A stretch of DNA of 9,180 nt from Acidobacteriota bacterium (GTDB lineage Bacteria > Acidobacteriota > Terriglobia > UBA7540), in contig PLWR01000331.1 in the NCBI GenBank assembly GCA_003165615.1, positions 1 to 9,180 on the forward strand. The letters are read 5' to 3'. Under the pieces are notes generated by a model, which saw only the letters and a list, made by a program, of their open reading frames with translations, ran no database searches and was not told the origin of the DNA. A program made the position numbers and the translations under genes. Shown here piece after piece: positions 1-5,821 of this stretch; positions within the stretch are counted from its first letter, which is position 1, and each line of letters starts with the position of its first letter.

Positions 1-200
1 TCCCCAAGATTTTTCGGGTTCAGAACAAGTTTTTCGTGCTGCCAGTCGGCACCCGCATCGAACCAGAGGTTCCACGTGCCGTTCAATGATTGGGAGGATG
101 GGAGTTTACCCGCCGGGAAAGCATGGCCGGAGAAGGTGAAAGAGATCAGAAGAATTGTGAAAGGCTTAAGAACCGATAGATCTTTCGGGGATGGTGTCAT
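1..200 (-). CDS. Secreted glycoside hydrolase, GH2-like N-terminus (partial, 5' end only)
   Basis: Reading the minus strand from an ATG at 200-198 gives 66 codons without a stop, running off the left edge. Residues 1-30 look like a signal peptide: a lysine-containing start (MTPSPKDLSVLK), then a hydrophobic core PFTILLISFTF and a likely cleavage near GHAFPA. The mature part begins with SLNGTWNLWFDAGADWQHE, which resembles the opening strand of sugar-binding jelly-roll domains in GH2-type beta-galactosidase-like enzymes (LNGxWxxxxD, then a W); this assignment rests on a short motif only. No in-frame ATG lies upstream before a TAA, so this start is the only good one. A weak Shine-Dalgarno-like AAAGGGA (212-218) sits about 11 nt upstream, inside a dispersed repeat that also contains the start codon. 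The gene is co-directional with the 762-residue glycoside hydrolase upstream, separated by 392 bp of repeats. The CDS is fairly secure; the family is tentative. Confidence 0.68.
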   Translation of the reverse strand, partial: MTPSPKDLSVLKPFTILLISFTFSGHAFPAGKLPSSQSLNGTWNLWFDAGADWQHEKLVLNPKNLG

Positions 201-222
201 GGGGAATGGGATCCCTTTCGAA
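193..222 (-). repeat. Dispersed 30-bp repeat, copy 1
   Basis: On the minus strand this reads TTCGAAAGGGATCCCATTCC followed by CCATGACACC. It matches 4052-4081 at 25 of 30 positions in the same orientation. It contains a perfect 8-bp palindrome GGGATCCC (208-215), a purine-rich Shine-Dalgarno-like run and an ATG. Here the ATG is the start codon of the partial glycoside hydrolase. Confidence 0.7.
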
Positions 223-339
223 CCATTGTACTCGCAAATGAGACTCGCGCCTGATTGTATTGATAAGCGATATTATTCGCGGCGATGGGAAGAGCGGGGC
301 TTTAGCCCCGCCGCCTCAGGACAGAGGATTGGCTAGGCA

Positions 340-375
340 TTTAGGCCCTGAAGCCATTTCGTTTCAGGGGCTAAA
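340..375. repeat. Hairpin repeat TTTAGGCCCTGAA / TTCAGGGGCTAAA
   Basis: Arms 340-352 and 363-375 are complementary at 12 of 13 positions around a 10-nt loop. It is one component of the nested element at 281-548. There is no T-tract on the side facing the minus-strand gene that would make it a standard terminator. Confidence 0.65.
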
Positions 376-400
376 GAGGCTGCGGAAAAACTCGTCGACA

Positions 401-499
401 CTGTCATTCGGAGGAGGTCGCGGCGGCGACCGACGAAGAATCTCGCATTGCGTTGAAAATACTCAGAGCGAGATCCTTCGCTGCTGCTCAGGATGACAG
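401..499. repeat. Inner inverted-repeat unit, CTGTCAT...ATGACAG ends
   Basis: This 99-bp unit has perfect 7-bp terminal inverted repeats (401-407, 493-499). Inside are a perfect hairpin GGTCGC-GGCG-GCGACC (416-431) and a second inverted pair ATCTCGC (440-446)/GCGAGAT (468-474). The style (GTCATTC...GAGGA...AATCTCGC...GCGAGATCCTTCG...CAGGATGAC) resembles a repeat I associate with acidobacterial intergenic DNA, from memory only. It sits inside the larger element 281-548. Confidence 0.65.
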
Positions 500-592
500 C
501 ATTGGGGCGTTTTTCCGCAAGCTCTAAAGCCCCGCCCTTCCATCCGCCAACAAATTAGGCCGTTAATTTCTGCCACCAAGCACAGGTACAGG

Positions 593-2881
593 TTATTTCA
601 TGAGCGTGACATCATGATGATTTACCGTATAGAGTTTACCTTGGTAGTTCACATTTGAAAGTTCGGCTTCCAGGTCAAAATCACTTAAGCGGGACTTCAT
701 CCCGATGCCGTCGTAAAGGGTCAGGTCCGCGCCAAAGATGGAGTCAATGACCATGTCCGTAAAGCAGCCGCCGGAAACAATGGCCCAATCGTTTGAATAG
801 GGCAGGTCATACGGGCTTTTCATGGCGCCGCCCTTCTCCGGCGGGAAGACACTTTCCACTACATGGGCTTGCGCATAAGGCCCTTGATTGCCCGTGCGCG
901 CGAGCCCTTTCACCCACTCCGCGACTCGCGCCGAAGAATCGATTTTATACAATCCTTTCGCGGTCATGGGCGGCCAGGCAACGTAGGCCCCCAGCCAACT
1001 GTGGTCAGCACGGACATCCCACGTGGCGTCGTCATCGTTGGGCGAAAGCGCATGCATCCAGAGCGGGGTGTGAAGTTCGGTCCAGAAGAAGTTGCTCATC
1101 TCCTTTTTCTGGCTCTCGCTCAGGTCGTCAAACATGGCATCGAAAACCGCAAGCATGTCGTAACAATGGCGGACTTCCTTGTAAGTTCCATCCGGCTGTC
1201 CGCACTTCCACCACCCCTTGCCCTCCACATAGAGCAGCCGATTGATTCGCGCCGCCAAAACCCTGGCATCGGACCGCAATTGGGCCGCCTGGCGGGCGTC
1301 TCCCCGGCGCTCCAGAAGCGTGGCGACGAAGCGCATGCCGTAAACGTTTCCGGCATTGATCCCGGCGACTTCGTGCAGCCAGGTGCTGACCACTTCCAGC
1401 AGGTTGCGCATATCGCCGTAATCGGCGAGGCCGTCCGAGCGTTTCACCAGCTTCTTCCAATAAAGCGCATGATCCAGCAGGAGCTCGATGACCGGCTTTC
1501 CGTTCACCACTTTATCCAGCCAGGCAAAATCGCCGGTCACGCGCAGGTAAGCGTGGGCGCAGCGGAGAATCCCATAATCGTTGACGGCGTACCCCCAGAG
1601 GCCCACTCCGCGGCCGGTCATGAAATCGGTCGCCACGTGCTGGTGCATGTCCTCGGTCAGCCAGACCTCCAGGAGCGTGCGGAGCACCTTGGGGTCCAGC
1701 AGCGCCATGCTGAGTGAAGTCAGCATCGTGTCCCAAATCCAACTGGTGGACGCACCGTAGACGCAGGTGATGTAGGTGGGACCGTAAACGGAAGCCGGAG
1801 AGACCCGGCGGCAGAAAAGCATCCCCGCAAACCCGTTGTAATAGAGGTTCCACAGCAGCGGGTTGCTGGTGTGAAGCTGGGGAAGATAACCGGAGAATTC
1901 AGAATTACCCGGCGTGAACGCCGCCCGGAGTAGATTGGTGGCTCCTTGCTCATGCTCCCTTATTAATTCATCGAAAGTACTCTGAAGGTGGTCATAGATT
2001 GCCAGTGCCGCGTCGGCGTTGGCGTCGATGACATTGAGGTAATGGAACGTGCGCGATTCGCCGGGAGCGAGAGAAAACTCATGAACCAACATGCGGCGCT
2101 GCTCAATGCGATCCGGCCGCGGGGAAACTCCTTGCACCGAGACTGCCTGCCCGTGCTGGGATTCAAACACCACACAGCCGCGCGCTTCATCATCCGTAAT
2201 GCGGTTGTCGAGTTCCGCATAGCGGTACCACCATTTGTTCTTGTACGTCATTTTGGCCACGCCCGCGCGCAGGTCAAGGCCCAGTGTCCCCTTGCGGTGT
2301 TCACCGCTTTCGTTTTTCACCACAATCTGTTGCGCCACCACGCGTTGCTTCGAGGGCATAAACGTTTCGGTGGTGAAGGCGAGGCCTTCCACGCGAGTCT
2401 CACGCCGAATCTTGTGAGGAAACCACGTATAGGCAACTTCTCCCGCGGGTGCAGGGTAGTTGGCCAGGATTTGACCGTTCAGAAACAGTTCACAAGTGAT
2501 GAGGTTCCTCGAATTGGGCGGATCCGGAAGCCCGCAACATGTGAAAGGAGCAAAGGTAATAGCTTGCACCGCTGAAACGGACTTGTGCGCCTGAAGAAAA
2601 CCGTATTCGTTCGTCATTTGCGGAGGGTTGAAGTAGTCGCGAAAATGATGGACCAGTCGGTCGCTGGCCAGATCAGCGGGGGTGGGAATGCTGGGAAGCA
2701 ATTGCCCGCGCGGCTCCGCCGGTTGGGCGCTCTTGATTGCAGGTGAAATCACGGCCGCCATGCCCGCATTCGAGGCAGCAAGCGGCAGCGCGGTTCCGAT
2801 TCCCCCCAACTTCAAGAATGACCTTCGATTGAGCAAACCAGGTTGGGTTGCTTCGTCCGAGGTGTGACTGTCGGTACTCAT
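593..2881 (-). CDS. Tat-exported six-hairpin glycoside hydrolase, family unassigned
   Basis: This 762-residue protein has a twin-arginine signal, NRRSFLKLG at residues 18-26, followed by a hydrophobic stretch and a small-residue region ending near SNAGMAA, so it should be folded in the cytoplasm and exported by Tat. Residues about 70-310 are rich in predicted beta strands (a beta-sandwich domain), and about 330-740 read as an (alpha/alpha)6 toroid rich in Trp and acidic residues: SWIWDTM near 379-386, GLADYGDM near 486-493, HSWLGAYVAWPP near 624-635. The WIWD motif recalls GH63/GH37/GH15-like enzymes; the general acid and base cannot be fixed by eye. Substrate is unknown, probably an oligo- or polysaccharide. 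The ATG at 2881 is preceded by a short-spaced AGGA. It is divergent from the HAD gene, with a 313-bp gap, and is followed on the same strand by the partial glycoside hydrolase. The gene is certain; the enzyme class is likely. Confidence 0.85.
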   Translation of the reverse strand: MSTDSHTSDEATQPGLLNRRSFLKLGGIGTALPLAASNAGMAAVISPAIKSAQPAEPRGQLLPSIPTPADLASDRLVHHFRDYFNPPQMTNEYGFLQAHKSVSAVQAITFAPFTCCGLPDPPNSRNLITCELFLNGQILANYPAPAGEVAYTWFPHKIRRETRVEGLAFTTETFMPSKQRVVAQQIVVKNESGEHRKGTLGLDLRAGVAKMTYKNKWWYRYAELDNRITDDEARGCVVFESQHGQAVSVQGVSPRPDRIEQRRMLVHEFSLAPGESRTFHYLNVIDANADAALAIYDHLQSTFDELIREHEQGATNLLRAAFTPGNSEFSGYLPQLHTSNPLLWNLYYNGFAGMLFCRRVSPASVYGPTYITCVYGASTSWIWDTMLTSLSMALLDPKVLRTLLEVWLTEDMHQHVATDFMTGRGVGLWGYAVNDYGILRCAHAYLRVTGDFAWLDKVVNGKPVIELLLDHALYWKKLVKRSDGLADYGDMRNLLEVVSTWLHEVAGINAGNVYGMRFVATLLERRGDARQAAQLRSDARVLAARINRLLYVEGKGWWKCGQPDGTYKEVRHCYDMLAVFDAMFDDLSESQKKEMSNFFWTELHTPLWMHALSPNDDDATWDVRADHSWLGAYVAWPPMTAKGLYKIDSSARVAEWVKGLARTGNQGPYAQAHVVESVFPPEKGGAMKSPYDLPYSNDWAIVSGGCFTDMVIDSIFGADLTLYDGIGMKSRLSDFDLEAELSNVNYQGKLYTVNHHDVTLMK

Positions 2882-2925
2882 GATTCCTGGGTCCCTTTTT
2901 GGCTTGAACTTACTCCTTCATTACC

Positions 2926-2977
2926 GTGCCACGGCCATCTTGGCTGTGCCCGTGCACGGGCGGGACGCCCGTGGCAC
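2926..2977. repeat. Modular palindromic element A (GTGCCACGG ends)
   Basis: Perfect 9-bp ends GTGCCACGG (2926-2934) and CCGTGGCAC (2969-2977) enclose two small hairpins: GCCA-TCT-TGGC (2934-2944) and ACGGGCG-GGA-CGCCCGT (2956-2972). The second overlaps the outer arm, so alternative folds are possible. It lies 45 bp upstream of the Tat glycoside hydrolase start, in the divergent promoter region. Confidence 0.75.
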
Positions 2978-3052
2978 AGAATTCGACCGGCGGTGAGTGT
3001 AGGTGTATGCTGCACCGATTGTCAACACGACGTAACACAAGCAGCACAGACT

Positions 3053-3128
3053 GTAGCATCGATCTCCGATCGACGGATTGTAGCGGCGCTCTATGAGCGC
3101 CGAACGGCGGTCGGAGACCGCCGCTACA
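3053..3128. repeat. Modular palindromic element B (three hairpins, TGTAGC ends)
   Basis: Three successive perfect hairpins each have a 3-nt loop: TCGATC-TCC-GATCGA (3059-3073), GGCGCTC-TAT-GAGCGCC (3085-3101) and GGCGGTC-GGA-GACCGCC (3106-3122). Outer arms TGTAGCGG (3079-3086) and CCGCTACA (3121-3128) enclose the last two, and TGTAGC recurs at 3052-3057 before the first. It ends 66 bp before the HAD gene start. Confidence 0.8.
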
Positions 3129-3194
3129 GACTCTGCGCGTATTGCGGTTTCATGTTGAGCGTGGGACTATGTTTGCGGGGATAAGGAGGAAATT

Positions 3195-3890
3195 GTGAAG
3201 CGACGCGGAACATCGGAAAAGGGAGTGGCATTTCTGTTCGACCTTGACGGCACGCTGATCGACAGCGTGTATCAGCACGTGCTGGCATGGCGGGAAGCGT
3301 TGGAAGGGGCGGGCATCGAGCTTTCTGTCTGGCGCATCCACCGCAGAATCGGGATGAGCGGGGGACTGTTTATGCACGCGCTGTTCCGCGAGACCGGCCG
3401 CCACGTCACGCGCGCAGAGGCGGCGCAATTGGTGCGCTTGCACAAGGAAGCGTACCTGCGCCAGGAGAAAAGGGTCCAACCGCTTCCGGGCGCCCGGGAA
3501 TTATTGACTTACCTGTCCCAAAAGGGGGTTCCCTGGGCCATCGCCACCAGCGGGCGGCTGGAAACGGCACAAGGCGCACTCGATGCCCTGGGATTGAAGC
3601 GCGGCGACCCCGTCATTACCCGCGATCAAGTCTCCCGCGCCAAGCCTGACCCGGACCTTTTCCTCGCTGCCGCCGAACGCCTGGGCGTACCGATTACAGA
3701 TGCCGTGGTCGTGGGAGATAGTGTGTGGGACCTGCTCGCGGCGCGCCGCTGCCGGGCATTGGGAGTGGGATTGCTTTCCGGCGGCTATGGTCAGGATGAA
3801 CTGGAGCGCGCGGGAGCGTACCGGGTTTATCAAGACCCCGCCGACCTCTTGCGGCATCTCGACGAAGTCGGCGTGCGCTCCCAGAACTAA
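3195..3890 (+). CDS. HAD-superfamily hydrolase (phosphatase or sugar phosphomutase type)
   Basis: The 231-residue protein has all four HAD motifs: motif I DLDGT (nucleophile D16, D18), motif II ATSG (T118/S119), motif III K150 in AKPDPD, and motif IV GDSVWD (D175, D179). The region between motifs I and II is helical, a type-C1 cap as in phosphoglycolate phosphatase and beta-phosphoglucomutase. QHVLAWREAL just after motif I recalls the H..AW segment seen in beta-phosphoglucomutase-like members, but the exact substrate cannot be read. No signal peptide is present, so it should be cytoplasmic. The GTG start at 3195 is chosen because a strong AGGAGGA (3184-3190) sits 4 nt upstream and motif I falls at the usual residue 16. 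It is divergent from the Tat glycoside hydrolase, so a role on sugar phosphates downstream of glycan breakdown is possible, but this is inference. Confidence 0.92.
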   Translation: MKRRGTSEKGVAFLFDLDGTLIDSVYQHVLAWREALEGAGIELSVWRIHRRIGMSGGLFMHALFRETGRHVTRAEAAQLVRLHKEAYLRQEKRVQPLPGARELLTYLSQKGVPWAIATSGRLETAQGALDALGLKRGDPVITRDQVSRAKPDPDLFLAAAERLGVPITDAVVVGDSVWDLLAARRCRALGVGLLSGGYGQDELERAGAYRVYQDPADLLRHLDEVGVRSQN

Positions 3891-4051
3891 CCCCGGATGA
3901 CACAGGCACCATTTGCGCGACACGTAGGGGCACCCCTCGTGGGCCCCGGACACACAACGTCTTCAACACGGGTTGGCAATGGATTGCCTTGCTAAGGAAT
4001 TTCGAACGGTTCTCTGGGCCGTGTGGACCCTCACCCGACCTCAAAGATAGT

Positions 4052-4081
4052 GGTGCCATTTGGAATGGGATCCCCTTCAAA
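4052..4081 (-). repeat. Dispersed 30-bp repeat, copy 2
   Basis: This matches 193-222 at 25 of 30 positions. On the minus strand it again has a purine run (GAAGGGGA), the palindrome GGGATCCC (4067-4074) and an ATG (4059-4057). Here the ATG does not lead into a recognisable gene. The copy abuts the hairpin pair that begins at 4088. Confidence 0.7.
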
Positions 4082-4087
4082 GCACTG

Positions 4088-4173
4088 GTCATTCCCGCGC
4101 AGGCGGGAATCCACTGCGCAAGTCACGGAGATGCACCGTCGACAGAGTGCATTCCCGCCTTCGCGGGAATGAC
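4088..4173. repeat. Paired ATTCCC-N8-GGGAAT hairpins flanking a 40-bp core
   Basis: Left hairpin ATTCCCGC-GCAG-GCGGGAAT (4091-4110) and right hairpin ATTCCCGC-CTTC-GCGGGAAT (4151-4170) are each perfect 8-bp stems. With flanking GTC and GAC the two 23-nt ends (4088-4110, 4151-4173) are inverted copies with one mismatch. The format equals the neisserial dRS3 repeat consensus (ATTCCC, eight variable bases, GGGAAT), and a pair enclosing a short unique core resembles a neisserial intergenic mosaic element. The resemblance to named repeats is from established knowledge; common origin is not shown. Confidence 0.85.
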
Positions 4174-4371
4174 CGCACCTGGGAGCGCCCGTGTCTCGCA
4201 AATAACACTGCTACCACCTCAGACTTATCCTTGCGTGTTTGGGCGGTTCGTTGAAGAATAGAAACTCGTGATCATTCCGATTTCTTGCAGCGGAAGAGTG
4301 GGACCGCCACCGCACGGGCAATTTTGCACAAATCATCCCAACTCCATTTCGGGATTGGGCAATACTCTATA

Positions 4372-4377
4372 TGAGGA
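4372..4377 (+). promoter_or_regulatory. Ribosome binding site deciding the start at 4386
   Basis: TGAGGA lies 8 nt before the ATG at 4386. It overlaps the other in-frame ATG at 4371, which has no comparable site, so 4386 is the better start and gives a cleaner signal peptide. Confidence 0.6.
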
Positions 4378-4385
4378 ATCCGAAA

Positions 4386-5495
4386 ATGCAGATCAAAGCG
4401 AAGCTGATGGCGCTGCTTCTTGCACTCCTGACAACTTCATTGATGACGCCGCCCACTTATGCGGCGGCCACAGCGCCGGAAGCGGATACCTTGGTGAATG
4501 GATTCCCTACGCTGGATGAGCTGGAAACCCACATGGGGTTTGCAAGCTCCCCGGAAGGCGATGATCCCCATCAGCCGTCAAGGGTCAACGCAGATTCCGA
4601 GAGTACGCAAGGCGCCATCTACCCGGTGAGCGCGCGATGGTTCACCGCGGCGCCGCCCGCCGATCCCTTCAACACCACAACCGCCGCCAAGTCCGATTCC
4701 GGCGAGAAGCCGCTCAGTGCGATCTTTGCCGATATGGATTCCGCGCAAAAGGAAGCCGGGGATCTGGGGAAGCAAATCAACAGTACGAACAACCTCCCCA
4801 TCAACAAATATCTGCTCGATCGCTGGACCGTCTCTGCCCGAACGGATTACGGCACCGACATCACGGGGCTGTTTGTGGGTGGCATCGGTTTCGGTTCATT
4901 CCAGCAATCGCTGCGGCAGAGCTATGGCGTCGATTACAACCTGCCTTTGCTCGAACGCTATTCCCACAGCACCAAGTGGACCAGAATCCTCAGCGGGTGG
5001 ACAGTGAGCAGCAGTGTCGGGGTCATGCCACAGCTCGGCCAGGCGTTGCAATTGCAGCAACTCCTTAATAACCTGCAACTTACGTGGTCCGTATCGCTCA
5101 GCTATGACATTTCCGGCTCCACGCTGCGCAAGATACAGGACGGCCAATATGATAAGGAAGTGGCCCTCGGCAAGGCAGTAGGCCGCGCTGCCACCACGCG
5201 CGAGGAACTGCTGAAAAAGATGGCCCTTCGCATCGATGCTTTATCCGCAAATCGGCCCGTCCGCGACACTCGCCTGACGTCCCTGCGCGAACTTTACCCG
5301 CAGTTTGAGCTCTATCAAACCCGGTATGAGGAGGCCACCTCGTGTGCCGAGCGCATGGAAGACTTCTTCACCCTCAAGGGTCTGGCGCTCAGCCTGCTGA
5401 CCCTGGCCGGCTACGACCGCCCGGACAATCCTGCGACCAATCTTTTGCAAACATGGAAAAGAGCGCGCTTCGCAGGTTGCGGAAGGACTACGTAG
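4386..5495 (+). CDS. Secreted protein of unknown function
   Basis: From the ATG at 4386 the product has 369 residues; an ATG at 4371 would add five. A clear Sec signal peptide, MQIKAKLMALLLALLTTSLM, ends near TYAA (residue 27). Residues about 28-110 are low-complexity and polar, rich in Pro, Ser, Thr and acidic residues. The middle (about 140-250) alternates Tyr, Ser and Gly with hydrophobic residues (GLFVGGIGFGSF, TVSSSVGVM, LTWSVSLSYDISGSTL), which suggests beta structure. The end (about 255-350) is strongly helical and charged. A beta strand followed by long helices ending in LKGLALSLLTLAGYD faintly recalls TolC-type outer-membrane factors, but the expected duplicated hairpin is missing, so I do not assign that family. 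The last residues (FAGCGRTT) look unstructured. It stands alone, with 495 bp upstream and 326 bp downstream, both full of repeats. Confidence 0.75.
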   Translation: MQIKAKLMALLLALLTTSLMTPPTYAAATAPEADTLVNGFPTLDELETHMGFASSPEGDDPHQPSRVNADSESTQGAIYPVSARWFTAAPPADPFNTTTAAKSDSGEKPLSAIFADMDSAQKEAGDLGKQINSTNNLPINKYLLDRWTVSARTDYGTDITGLFVGGIGFGSFQQSLRQSYGVDYNLPLLERYSHSTKWTRILSGWTVSSSVGVMPQLGQALQLQQLLNNLQLTWSVSLSYDISGSTLRKIQDGQYDKEVALGKAVGRAATTREELLKKMALRIDALSANRPVRDTRLTSLRELYPQFELYQTRYEEATSCAERMEDFFTLKGLALSLLTLAGYDRPDNPATNLLQTWKRARFAGCGRTT

Positions 5496-5542
5496 CGCAG
5501 ATGGGAACATGTCCCAGCATGGTCGGGAGGTGGGCAGCGAAT

Positions 5543-5591
5543 GTAGCGCGGGCTTCCAGCCGGCATGGGGCCGCCAAGATGGCGGCGCTAC
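5543..5591. repeat. Modular palindromic element C (GTAGCGC ends)
   Basis: Perfect 7-bp ends GTAGCGC (5543-5549) and GCGCTAC (5585-5591) enclose a short GGC-TTCCA-GCC foldback (5551-5561) and a perfect hairpin CCGCCA-AGA-TGGCGG (5571-5585) with a 3-nt loop. The plan is the same as elements A (2926-2977) and B (3053-3128), with different stems. Confidence 0.72.
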
Positions 5592-5653
5592 TTTCCCCGT
5601 ACCGGTTATCGGCAGTGGCAGGTGAAGAGATGAATCGATTTGGCGACTTTGAA

Positions 5654-5694
5654 AATCGCAAATCTCAATCGCAGATCTCAAATCTCAGATCATC
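5654..5694. repeat. Degenerate tandem heptamer tract
   Basis: Six consecutive near-heptamers: AATCGCA, AATCTCA, ATCGCA, GATCTCA, AATCTCA, GATCATC. It is non-coding, between element C and the DUF5666-like gene, and differs in composition from the GC-rich surroundings. Confidence 0.55.
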
Positions 5695-5724
5695 CGCTGG
5701 CCCGATGCCCCGATCATTAAATCC

Positions 5725-5739
5725 CCACCGCCGCGGTGG
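5725..5739. repeat. Small hairpin CCACCG-CCG-CGGTGG
   Basis: A perfect 6-bp stem with a 3-nt loop lies 82 bp upstream of the DUF5666-like gene. There is no T-run after it on the plus strand, only an A-rich stretch. It could be an attenuated terminator for the gene upstream, another hairpin repeat, or chance. Confidence 0.4.
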
Positions 5740-5821
5740 AAGAATGTAAAATAAGTAAAGAGAATACGTAACGGCCGCATTTCTAAAACCGTCTAAGTTT
5801 TCTTGGTACAGGAGACGCTCA

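Larger units (their letters stand above)
281..548. repeat. Nested palindromic element (MITE-like)
   Basis: The 25-nt ends 281-305 and 524-548 are inverted copies, 21 of 25 matching. Inside lie a perfect hairpin GCGGGGCT-TT-AGCCCCGC (294-311), an inverted pair at 340-352/363-375 with one mismatch in 13, a perfect inverted pair TGCGGAAAAAC (381-391)/GTTTTTCCGCA (509-519), and within that a further element bounded by CTGTCAT/ATGACAG (401-499). The whole fills most of the 392-bp gap between two minus-strand genes and has no convincing coding sequence. The layering suggests repeats inserted into, or grown around, one another. Non-autonomous mobility is inference: no transposase or clear target-site duplication is seen. 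Confidence 0.75.
3891..4385. other. Intergenic region with clustered repeats
   Basis: No convincing gene lies here. A weak GC-rich foldback, GTAGGGGCACCCCTCGTGGG at 3924-3943 and on to 3948, is followed by a small hairpin GGCAAT-GG-ATTGCC (3975-3988), a dispersed 30-bp repeat (4052-4081) and a pair of 20-bp hairpins (4088-4173). The stretch 4174-4370 should contain the promoter of the next gene, but no clear -35/-10 pair stands out. No terminator with a T-run follows the HAD gene. Confidence 0.6.
5496..5821. other. Intergenic region with repeats and a probable promoter
   Basis: This gap holds a multi-hairpin element (5543-5591), a degenerate heptamer tract (5654-5694) and a small hairpin (5725-5739). 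The A/T-rich stretch 5741-5800 just upstream of the next gene probably holds its promoter. TAAAAT (5747-5752) could serve as a -10 box, but no matching -35 box is evident. No coding sequence is recognised. Confidence 0.5.

Noticed and set aside
76..496. Two short plus-strand open frames
   Set aside because: The first covers the antisense of the partial glycoside hydrolase; the second runs through palindromic repeats. Neither has a ribosome binding site or protein-like composition.
281..548. CRISPR array or tRNA-like gene
   Set aside because: The repeats are inverted and nested rather than direct and evenly spaced, and no cloverleaf with an anticodon arm can be drawn.
863..1717. 284-codon plus-strand open frame
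   Set aside because: It lies wholly opposite the Tat glycoside hydrolase, whose frame has a signal peptide and coherent domain motifs. The translation has no recognisable domain and is typical of antisense frames in GC-rich DNA.
3924..3948. GC-rich foldback after the HAD gene as a terminator
   Set aside because: The arms pair imperfectly with a bulge and no T-run follows; it looks more like a decayed repeat.
3694..4092. 132-codon minus-strand open frame starting near the second dispersed repeat
   Set aside because: It overlaps the HAD gene in antisense and shows no domain. Only its first residues resemble the frame through the other repeat copy, which the repeat itself explains.
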